A program made the translations under genes and the position numbers. Positions 1 to 4,812 of a stretch of 9,555 nt of DNA are shown piece after piece. This DNA comes from Caulobacteraceae bacterium. Lineage in GTDB: Bacteria > Pseudomonadota > Alphaproteobacteria > Caulobacterales > Caulobacteraceae. Within the stretch, counting starts at the first letter, position 1. Every line of letters starts with the position of its first letter. Under the pieces are notes generated by a model. The model worked only from the letters and a program-made list of their open reading frames with translations. It had not been told where the DNA came from and did no database searches. The stretch covers positions 1-9,555 of the forward strand of contig JASLDZ010000191.1 of NCBI GenBank assembly GCA_030151985.1, written 5' to 3'.

Positions 1-93
1 GTGCTGGTGGCCGCGGCGGTGTGCACCAGCGTGATGGCGGTGGTGATCCTGGTGCGGCTCTTGGGCCTCAAGCGCCGGCTCGCCCACGCCTGA
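1..93 (+). CDS. C-terminal end of an unidentified membrane protein (5' truncated)
   Basis: Frame 1 is open from the window edge to a TGA at 91-93, giving 30 residues. They consist of one hydrophobic stretch (about residues 1-21, rich in Val, Ala and Leu) followed by a basic tail (KRRLAHA). This looks like a last transmembrane helix with a positively charged cytoplasmic end. High third-position GC matches the neighbouring genes and supports real coding. The gene converges on the hpnL-like gene with only 7 bp between the two stop codons, and no terminator hairpin is visible there. The family cannot be named from this fragment; a transporter or a membrane glycosyltransferase are equally possible. 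Confidence 0.6.
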   Translation: MLVAAAVCTSVMAVVILVRLLGLKRRLAHA

Positions 94-100
94 CGGGGCT

Positions 101-1084
101 TCAGCCCGCGCGCGAGCGCAGGCGGGCGAACAGCCGCGTCCCCTCCCCGGCCTGCCACAGCACCAGCGTCGGCACGCCGATGGCGAGGTCGCGGGCGCGG
201 CGGATCAAGGACAGCGCCAGCGCCGTCTCCGGATGCAGGCCGAACAAGGGGGCTAGCAGAAGGTAGGCGCCCTCCTGCACCCCCAGCGCGCCCGGCACCA
301 GGAACCCCACGCTCTTGGCCACCGAGAGCAGACTCTCCAGCGTCAGCACCGCCCATAGAGGCAGGGGCGCGCCCATGAACAGGAGCGCGATCCAGCTCGC
401 GACGCCGCTGCCCACCCATCCGGCCAGGTGCAGCGCGGCGGCGGCGGCGAGGCGGCCGCGCTTCTCCCACACCTCGTCCAGCGCCAGGCCGACCGCCTCG
501 GCGCGCGCGGCGCTGTCCGGCAGGAACCGGGCCGCGACCCAGCCGACCATCGCCACGCCCCGCCGCTGCAGCATCACGAAGGCGACCGTGGCCACCAGCG
601 TCAGGCCGAGCCCCAGGGCGCCGGTCCAGAACAGCTCGTCGGTCTGGGCGGACCCGTGCATCCGCAGGAGCAGGCCCGCGATCCCGCCGATCACGAACAC
701 CGCCTGCGCCATCATCTCGGTGGAGAGGTCGACCAGGATCGAGGAGTAGACCAGGGGCTCCGGGATCCCCCGCGCGATCACCGCCCGCGCCCCGATCAGG
801 AGGCCGCCGACCTGGCTGAAGGGCAGGATGTCGCTCGCCGCCTCGCGCGTGATTCGACCGGCGACGAACACGCCGGCCCGGTCCGCGGCGAGCCCGGGCG
901 CGCCGGCGAACCACGCCAGCCCCAGCACCACCAGCACCGCCATCCAGAAGGCGCACAACGTCAGGAAGCCGAGCCAGCCCACCGACGCCACCGCCCCGGC
1001 CACCTTGGGCAGGCCCACGAAGCCCACGAGCCCCGCGAACAGCAGCACGCCGAAGCCGGTGGCGATCAGCGCGCCGGTCTTCAT
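101..1084 (-). CDS. HpnL-family / lysylphosphatidylglycerol synthase transmembrane-domain protein (putative lipid flippase-like)
   Basis: A 327-residue polytopic membrane protein with about seven to eight hydrophobic segments from residue 4 onward and almost no soluble domain. It matches the UPF0104 / flippase-like fold shared by HpnL hopanoid-associated proteins and the membrane half of MprF. Visible landmarks are the conserved loop RITREAASDILPFSQVGG (77-94), the FLVPGALGVQEGAY segment (261-274) with its P-G and G-x-x-E pattern, and SLIRRARDL (292-300). HpnL-type proteins are found with hopanoid genes and are thought to act in lipid transport or remodelling in the inner membrane; no other hopanoid gene is visible here. 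The ATG at 1084 has no Shine-Dalgarno of its own but overlaps the stop of a short leader ORF in an ATGA junction, suggesting translational coupling. The family assignment is firm at fold level; the exact lipid substrate is unknown. Confidence 0.8.
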   Translation of the reverse strand: MKTGALIATGFGVLLFAGLVGFVGLPKVAGAVASVGWLGFLTLCAFWMAVLVVLGLAWFAGAPGLAADRAGVFVAGRITREAASDILPFSQVGGLLIGARAVIARGIPEPLVYSSILVDLSTEMMAQAVFVIGGIAGLLLRMHGSAQTDELFWTGALGLGLTLVATVAFVMLQRRGVAMVGWVAARFLPDSAARAEAVGLALDEVWEKRGRLAAAAALHLAGWVGSGVASWIALLFMGAPLPLWAVLTLESLLSVAKSVGFLVPGALGVQEGAYLLLAPLFGLHPETALALSLIRRARDLAIGVPTLVLWQAGEGTRLFARLRSRAG

Positions 1085-1116
1085 GACTTCATGCAGCGCG
1101 ACATTCGCCCGTTCAT
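1081..1116 (-). CDS. Candidate 11-codon leader ORF coupled to the hpnL-like gene
   Basis: A short reading frame encodes MNGRMSRCMKS and stops at a TGA (1083-1081) that overlaps the ATG of the hpnL-like gene (1084-1082) as ATGA. Its ATG lies 4 bases after a strong Shine-Dalgarno (GGAGGT, minus strand 1126-1121), whereas the hpnL-like gene has none of its own. The arrangement is that of a leader peptide whose translation delivers ribosomes to the next start. No known leader peptide is recognised and the frame is short enough to be chance; the strong ribosome site is the main support. Confidence 0.35.
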   Translation of the reverse strand: MNGRMSRCMKS

Positions 1117-1120
1117 CCTC

Positions 1121-1126
1121 ACCTCC
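1121..1126 (-). promoter_or_regulatory. Strong Shine-Dalgarno sequence ahead of the leader ORF
   Basis: On the minus strand the sequence reads GGAGGTGAGG directly before an ATG at 1116-1114. It is one of the best anti-16S matches in the window. It lies about 36 nt before the hpnL-like ATG, too far to serve that start directly, so it points to the short leader ORF as the first translated frame. Part of it (1124-1126) falls inside the outer edge of the inverted repeat pair. Confidence 0.6.
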
Positions 1127-1130
1127 GTTT

Positions 1131-1151
1131 CCCCCGGACTTGATCCGGGGG
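1131..1151 (+). repeat. REP-like palindrome, copy 1
   Basis: Perfect stem CCCCCGGA (1131-1138) / TCCGGGGG (1144-1151) with loop CTTGA (1139-1143). It lies just upstream of the strong ribosome site on the minus strand. Confidence 0.75.
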
Positions 1152-1181
1152 CCGAGCCGTCCGGGGGCAAGCGGCCTGACG

Positions 1182-1197
1182 GCCGCCGCAAGGCGGC
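1182..1197. other. Small GC hairpin with GCAA loop between the two palindromes
   Basis: GCCGCC (1182-1187) pairs with GGCGGC (1192-1197) around GCAA (1188-1191), a GNRA tetraloop when read on the plus strand. It sits in the middle of the inverted pair and would be the tip region if the whole 120-bp element folded back on itself. Such short GC stems arise easily in this composition. Confidence 0.4.
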
Positions 1198-1215
1198 GAG
1201 GCGCACCACGTTCGG

Positions 1216-1236
1216 CCCCCGGGTCAAGCCCGGGGG
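1216..1236 (-). repeat. REP-like palindrome, copy 2 (inverted)
   Basis: Perfect stem CCCCCGGG (1216-1223) / CCCGGGGG (1229-1236) with loop TCAAG (1224-1228). On the minus strand this is the same loop (CTTGA) as copy 1, with one stem pair changed from A-T to G-C. It lies 45 nt past the diiron gene's stop codon. It lacks a following T-run, so it is not a typical intrinsic terminator, although it could protect or pause transcripts. Confidence 0.75.
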
Positions 1237-1280
1237 ATACGGAAGAAATCGGGGCACGGTCGTGGCGTAGATCTGAAGGT

Positions 1281-2282
1281 CTAAGCCGCCGCGGGCGTAG
1301 CTTCCGCCCTCCTTCGCCCGCGCACGCGCTTGCCGTGCCGGTCGCGGCCCATGACCTTCAGCGCGATCTTCACCAGCGTCGGCATGAACCGGGGCTGAAC
1401 CAGGCGCTTGTCGTAGATGGAGAGCCGCCGGTCGTTCTCCTCCAGGCACAGCGCCATCAGCTCCCAGACGTCCAGGTCCTCGCCGACCTGAGACGCGCCC
1501 GTCACGGTGAAGTTGTTGTCCTGCGCCTTGGCGACCTTGTCTTTCTGCGCGTCGCCCTTTTCGTCGATGCCCGACGCGATGCCCATGCGCTCGTAGGCCA
1601 GGAACACCCACACCGCCCAGACCTTCAGCTCGAAGGCGATGCGCTGGAAGAGGTTCAGACGGCGCCGGTGCCACGCCACCCAGTTCACGAAAAAGACGAT
1701 GTGGCGCCCCTCCTCGCGCACCACGGGCTCGAAGGTCTCGACCAGCTCGGCGGGGAAGAAGCCGGAGCGGCGGGCGGTCTCGAACAGGCCGAAGGCGAAG
1801 AAGCTGTCCACGCACTCGCTGAAGCCGGTGACCATGTAGGCCCACTCGGCGTCCTTGGGGACCTTGTACTCGGGCTCCGGCTCCAGCGGGATGCCGTAGG
1901 CGTTGACGAGGCACGACAGCACCACCTTGTGGCGCCGCTCCTCGAAGGCGTTGAGGTCCAGCGCGCGGCGCACGAGCGGGTCGTCCACCTGGTCGGCGTA
2001 GGTCTGCATGCGCAGGCCGGCCTTGCCCTCGGTCTGCACCGCGATGTCCCAGATCGGCAGGGAGGTGACGCGGCGCTGCGCCTCGGGCTCAAGCTTGGGC
2101 CAGTCGATCACCGCGGGGCGGTAGGCGTCGAACAGGTCGAGCATGGTGCGGCTGAACAGCACCTTGTGCGCCTCGGAGCCGAGCCTGATCCGCTGGCCCT
2201 CGGGCGGAAGCGGCCAGGGCGTGCCGTCGGTGGAGGGCGGGACGAGGCCGGTGCGGTCGGGCGTGATCACGGGCGCGTTCAT
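1281..2282 (-). CDS. Ferritin-like diiron carboxylate protein of unknown function
   Basis: A 333-residue protein with the ligand pattern of a four-helix-bundle diiron enzyme: E85 (QTEGKAG), E115-R-R-H118, E156 (SECVDSF), E191-G-R-H194. This E / ExxH / E / ExxH series is shared by ferritin-like oxygenases, desaturases, hydroxylases and related proteins, so a dioxygen-using oxidase or hydroxylase is a reasonable inference; the substrate is unknown. A hydrophobic, Trp- and Phe-rich segment around residues 211-236 follows the bundle and may bind membrane or a lipid partner. The C terminus is strongly basic (RHGKRVRGRRR). The gene lies 60 bp after murG on the same strand, so it may be transcribed with ftsW-murG. 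However, no Shine-Dalgarno precedes its ATG, and TAGATT lies 6 nt before the start, which would suit a leaderless transcript. I do not recognise a specific named family. Confidence 0.75.
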   Translation of the reverse strand: MNAPVITPDRTGLVPPSTDGTPWPLPPEGQRIRLGSEAHKVLFSRTMLDLFDAYRPAVIDWPKLEPEAQRRVTSLPIWDIAVQTEGKAGLRMQTYADQVDDPLVRRALDLNAFEERRHKVVLSCLVNAYGIPLEPEPEYKVPKDAEWAYMVTGFSECVDSFFAFGLFETARRSGFFPAELVETFEPVVREEGRHIVFFVNWVAWHRRRLNLFQRIAFELKVWAVWVFLAYERMGIASGIDEKGDAQKDKVAKAQDNNFTVTGASQVGEDLDVWELMALCLEENDRRLSIYDKRLVQPRFMPTLVKIALKVMGRDRHGKRVRGRRRAEATPAAA

Positions 2283-2288
2283 GTCGGC

Positions 2289-2294
2289 AATCTA
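2289..2294 (-). promoter_or_regulatory. Possible -10 element for a leaderless diiron-gene transcript
   Basis: TAGATT on the minus strand is separated from the diiron gene's ATG by 6 nt (GCCGAC). That is the spacing expected if transcription began at the A of ATG. No Shine-Dalgarno is present. No good -35 hexamer is seen at 16-17 bp upstream, so support is weak. Confidence 0.25.
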
Positions 2295-2342
2295 GGGCCT
2301 GCGGCGGCGCGGCGGTAGGCTGGCGGCGCCACAGGCGGCCGC

Positions 2343-3458
2343 TCAGCGCGCCGTCGCCTCGACCAGGTCGGCGAGGCGTTCGGCGGCGTCGGGGCGGGCG
2401 ACGGTCTTGGCGGCGGCGGCGCAGCGGGCGAGCGCGTCGGCGTCGCCGATCCAGCGGGACAGCGCCTCGGCCAGGCGTGCGGCGGTGAGCTGGTGCTCGA
2501 CCACGATCTCGGCCGCGCCCGCGTCGACCAGGAGCTTGGCGTTCAGCCGCTGGTGGTCGTCGGCGGCGATGGCCAGCGGCACCAGGATCGCGGGCCGCCC
2601 CGCCACCGCCAGCTCGCACACCGTGGAGGCGCCCGCGCGGCCGACCACGAGGTGCGCCTCGGCGAGCCGCTTGGCCATGTTGCGGAAGAAGGGCGCGACC
2701 TCGGCCTCGACGCCGGCCTCGGCGTAGGTGCGGCGGGCGAACTCGATAGATTCCATCCGCGTCTGCTGCTCGACGTGCAGGCGGATGCGCTGCTCCTCGG
2801 CGAGGAGCTGGATGGCGGTGGGCATCAGCTCGGAGAGCAGGCGCGCGCCCTGGCTGCCGCCCGTCACCAGCAGGCGCACGGTGGCGGTCGGGGGCGTGTA
2901 GGCCTGGTCGTAGAGGGCGCGGATCTCCGGCCGCACGGGATTGCCCACCACCTGCGCGCGGCGCTTCACCTTGGGCGTGGCCTTGGCCAGCGTGGGGAAG
3001 GCGCAGGCCACCGCATCCACCTGCGGGGCGAGCCAGCGGTTCACGCGGCCCAGCACCGCGTTCTGCTCATGCACCACCGTCGGAATGCGCCGCCCGCGCG
3101 CCGCCATCAGCGCCGGGAGCGAGGGATAGCCTCCGAAACCGACCACCACGGCAGGCTTCAGCCGCCGGAACGCGCCCCGCGCCTTGGAGACGCCCAGCGC
3201 GATCTTGAGACCGCCGCGCGCCATGCCGACGAGGTCACCGGTCTTGAAGGTCGCCGCCTCCAGCGCCAGCCGCTCCTCCGCGGGAAAGTGGGTGGCGAAC
3301 TGGGCGCCCCGCGCGTCGGTGGCCAGCACGATGCGCCAGCCCCGGCCCGCGAGCTCCCGCGCCAGCGCCTCGGCGGGGAACAGGTGTCCGCCCGTGCCTC
3401 CAGCGGCGACGACGGCGACGCGGCCGCGCCCCGAACCCTCGCCGCCAGCCTCGCTCAA
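2343..3458 (-). CDS. murG: MurG, undecaprenyl-PP-MurNAc-pentapeptide N-acetylglucosaminyltransferase (TTG start)
   Basis: MurG transfers GlcNAc from UDP-GlcNAc to lipid I on the cytoplasmic face of the inner membrane, making lipid II for peptidoglycan. The 371-residue product shows the N-terminal glycine loop GGTGGH (20-25), GFGGYPS (107-113), HEQN (130-133), the hinge motif TGGSQGA (199-205) and the C-terminal UDP-GlcNAc site GRAGASTVCELAVAGRP (273-289), followed by AADDHQRLNA. Length is close to the usual 355-370. The only start close to the first motif is TTG at 3458-3456, which overlaps the ftsW stop as TTGA; GGGAG lies about 10 nt upstream. A more distant ATG at 3635 would add 59 residues of Gly/Ala/Arg-rich sequence that merely reads through the 3' end of ftsW in another frame, so it was not chosen. 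ftsW and murG are evidently cotranscribed and translationally coupled. murC, which usually follows, is missing. Confidence 0.96.
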   Translation of the reverse strand: MSEAGGEGSGRGRVAVVAAGGTGGHLFPAEALARELAGRGWRIVLATDARGAQFATHFPAEERLALEAATFKTGDLVGMARGGLKIALGVSKARGAFRRLKPAVVVGFGGYPSLPALMAARGRRIPTVVHEQNAVLGRVNRWLAPQVDAVACAFPTLAKATPKVKRRAQVVGNPVRPEIRALYDQAYTPPTATVRLLVTGGSQGARLLSELMPTAIQLLAEEQRIRLHVEQQTRMESIEFARRTYAEAGVEAEVAPFFRNMAKRLAEAHLVVGRAGASTVCELAVAGRPAILVPLAIAADDHQRLNAKLLVDAGAAEIVVEHQLTAARLAEALSRWIGDADALARCAAAAKTVARPDAAERLADLVEATAR

Positions 3459-4633
3459 GGCAGCGCCGCTCCCGCCCGCGCCGGCCCTTCGAAGCCCGCG
3501 TAGGCGCCTGGACGCCGCCGCACCAGCGCCAGCGCCAGGCCCATGGTCAGCCCCATCGCCAGCATGGAGGAGCCGCCGTAGCTGATGAAGGGAAGCGTCA
3601 TGCCCTTGGTCGGGATCAGGTTTAGGTTCACGCACACGTTGATGAGCGTCTGCTGCCCCAGAAGCACGAAAAGCCCGCTCGCCGCCACCTGTTCGAACGG
3701 GTCCGAGAGCTTCATCGCCTTGTAGAGCCCCCGGGCCACCACCAGCAGGAACACGCTGATCAGCGCCAGGGAGAAGACGTAGCCGTACTCCTCCGCCGCG
3801 ACCGAATAGATGAAGTCGGTGTGCAGGTCGGGCACGTGACGCTTCATGATCCCCTCCCCCGGCCCGACGCCCAGGAGACCTCCGTGAGCGATCGCCTCCG
3901 CCGCCTTATCGACCTGGTGGGTGTCGGCCTTCTCGGGGCTCAGGAACTTGTGGAAGCGCGCGGCGACGTGGCCGAAGGCGAAGTAGATGGCGATGAAGCC
4001 GGAGAAGGCGGCGCCGCCCAGGATCGCGATCCACTTCATCGGCACGCCCGCCATGAAGAAGCAGGCGCCGAAGGCGACCGTCACCAGCACCGTCTGCCCC
4101 ACGTCCGGCTGCGCCAGGAGCAGCGCCACCGCCACGCCGTAGAGGCCGAAGGCGATGGAGACGCCGGGCACCCCCTGCCCCTTCCTCGCCTCGGCGAACA
4201 TCCAGCTCGCCAAGACGATCAGCGCCGGCTTCATGAACTCGGACGGCTGGAGCGAGAAGCCGCCGATCTGCAGCCACCGCTCCGCGCCCTTGGCCGAGTG
4301 CCCGATCACCGGCAGCACCAGCATGATCAGGATGGCGACGGCGTAGGTGAAGAAGGCGACTCGCCTCACGCCCCGCGACGACAGGATCGAGCTCCCGATC
4401 AGGATCGCGAACCCCAGCGCCCCGAACAGGCACTGGCGCACGGCGAAGTGGAACGGGTCGTGGAAGCCGGTGCGCGCCGCCGCCGCCGGGCTCGACCCGA
4501 ACGACAGCGCCACCCCCACGCCGATCAGCAGCACCAGCGCGCCCAGCAGCAGCCGGTCCGTCGTCCACCACCACAGGCCCAGGCGCGAGCGGTCGGTGCG
4601 GGCGAAGGCGTGCGGCGCGTAGGTCGTGGCCAT
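3455..4633 (-). CDS. ftsW: FtsW, SEDS-family septal peptidoglycan glycosyltransferase
   Basis: FtsW polymerises lipid II into septal glycan together with its class B penicillin-binding protein partner FtsI. The 392-residue product has a short cytoplasmic N terminus and about ten transmembrane helices. Family landmarks are GAERWLQIGGFSLQPSE (116-132), AQPDVGQT (174-181), GVGPGEGIMKRHVPDLHTDF (255-274) and FISYGGSS (349-356). D273 in HTDF corresponds to the aspartate regarded as catalytic in SEDS enzymes. It is called FtsW rather than RodA because murG follows directly and the motifs are FtsW-like. The ATG at 4633 gives a normal N terminus; only a weak GGGA lies upstream. The 179-bp region before it carries a TTAACCAT box, GANTC sites and a small hairpin, suggesting cell-cycle control. 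The gene opens the minus-strand block; murD, which often precedes it in alphaproteobacteria, is absent, and a divergent phospholipase gene lies there instead. Confidence 0.95.
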   Translation of the reverse strand: MATTYAPHAFARTDRSRLGLWWWTTDRLLLGALVLLIGVGVALSFGSSPAAAARTGFHDPFHFAVRQCLFGALGFAILIGSSILSSRGVRRVAFFTYAVAILIMLVLPVIGHSAKGAERWLQIGGFSLQPSEFMKPALIVLASWMFAEARKGQGVPGVSIAFGLYGVAVALLLAQPDVGQTVLVTVAFGACFFMAGVPMKWIAILGGAAFSGFIAIYFAFGHVAARFHKFLSPEKADTHQVDKAAEAIAHGGLLGVGPGEGIMKRHVPDLHTDFIYSVAAEEYGYVFSLALISVFLLVVARGLYKAMKLSDPFEQVAASGLFVLLGQQTLINVCVNLNLIPTKGMTLPFISYGGSSMLAMGLTMGLALALVRRRPGAYAGFEGPARAGAALP

Positions 4634-4649
4634 GGGCGGGCGGTCCCGT

Positions 4650-4664
4650 CGGCGCGAGGCGCCG
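4650..4664 (-). other. Hairpin in the ftsW 5' leader
   Basis: Perfect 6-bp inverted repeat CGGCGC (4650-4655) / GCGCCG (4659-4664) with a 3-base spacer, ending about 17 nt before the ftsW start codon. It could fold next to the weak ribosome site (GGGAC). Short GC-only stems are common in this composition, so a role is uncertain. Confidence 0.35.
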
Positions 4665-4680
4665 GCTGTCGACGAAGAGC

Positions 4681-4685
4681 GATTC
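4681..4685. promoter_or_regulatory. GANTC (CcrM-type) site upstream of ftsW
   Basis: GATTC matches the GANTC target of the alphaproteobacterial cell-cycle methyltransferase CcrM. It lies about 48 bp upstream of the ftsW ATG, between that start and the TTAACCAT box. A 5-base site also occurs by chance. Confidence 0.4.
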
Positions 4686-4722
4686 CCGACCGCGAGGCCG
4701 GGCGTCCCACCGATGGCCCGCC

Positions 4723-4730
4723 ATGGTTAA
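4723..4730 (-). promoter_or_regulatory. CtrA-like box TTAACCAT upstream of ftsW
   Basis: On the minus strand, reading towards ftsW, the sequence is TTAACCAT, which matches the short form of the CtrA recognition motif described in Caulobacter. On the plus strand the same TTAA (4727-4730) is followed 7 bases later by TTGC (4738-4741), a partial match to the TTAA-N7-TTAA form. The box lies about 90 bp upstream of the ftsW ATG and the same distance from the divergent phospholipase ATG. It is a rare AT-containing octamer in a very GC-rich intergenic region. Confidence 0.5.
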
Positions 4731-4735
4731 GCGCA

Positions 4736-4764
4736 GGTTGCGGCGGCCGGAAAAGTCCGCAACC
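4736..4764. promoter_or_regulatory. Perfect 8-bp dyad in the ftsW / phospholipase divergent region
   Basis: GGTTGCGG (4736-4743) and CCGCAACC (4757-4764) are exact inverted repeats separated by 13 bases. The dyad begins 5 bp from the TTAACCAT box and ends about 48 bp before the phospholipase ATG. The arm length and two-turn centre-to-centre spacing (21 bp) suit binding of a dimeric regulator; an RNA hairpin in the phospholipase leader is an alternative. Confidence 0.45.
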
Positions 4765-4779
4765 CGGCGCTCTCGTCCC

Positions 4780-4784
4780 GACTC
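4780..4784. promoter_or_regulatory. Second GANTC site, upstream of the phospholipase gene
   Basis: GACTC matches GANTC and lies 28 bp before the phospholipase ATG, making two such sites within 104 bp of the divergent region. It may be coincidental. Confidence 0.35.
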
Positions 4785-4812
4785 GGCCGCGCCGCTAGGC
4801 TGGCGTCGCGCC

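Larger units (their letters stand above)
1124..1243. repeat. REPIN-like element: two palindromic hairpins in inverted orientation
   Basis: Segments 1124-1155 and 1212-1243 are inverted copies of each other over 32 nt with three differences. Each contains a perfect 8-bp stem with a CTTGA loop (read TCAAG in the second copy on the plus strand). Two of the three differences form a compensatory pair: an A-T stem pair in the first copy is a G-C pair in the second, so the stem stays perfect. This is the architecture of a REP doublet (REPIN), a small non-autonomous repeat usually mobilised by a RAYT transposase. It fills most of the 196-bp gap between the diiron gene and the hpnL-like gene. No transposase is present in the window. 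Copies elsewhere in the genome are expected but cannot be checked here. Confidence 0.7.

Noticed and set aside
1216..1236. Intrinsic terminator after the diiron gene
   Set aside because: The stem is strong but no U-tract follows on the minus strand, and an inverted twin is present, so a REP-type repeat explains it better.
1081..1914. 277-residue minus-strand frame ending at the hpnL-like start
   Set aside because: Most of it is the diiron gene read out of frame and it continues through the inverted repeat. Only its last 11 codons, which have their own ribosome site, were kept as a candidate leader ORF.
828..2318. Long plus-strand open frame crossing the hpnL-like and diiron genes
   Set aside because: It runs through two genes and an intergenic repeat, shows no recognisable domain and has shadow-like composition.
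3459..3635. N-terminal extension of MurG to an upstream ATG
   Set aside because: The added 59 residues are low-complexity Gly/Ala/Arg sequence lying inside ftsW, and the TTG overlapping the ftsW stop gives a normal MurG length.
4723..4812. 30-residue N-terminal extension of the phospholipase
   Set aside because: It is Arg-rich, has no ribosome site and reads through the CtrA-like box and the dyad.
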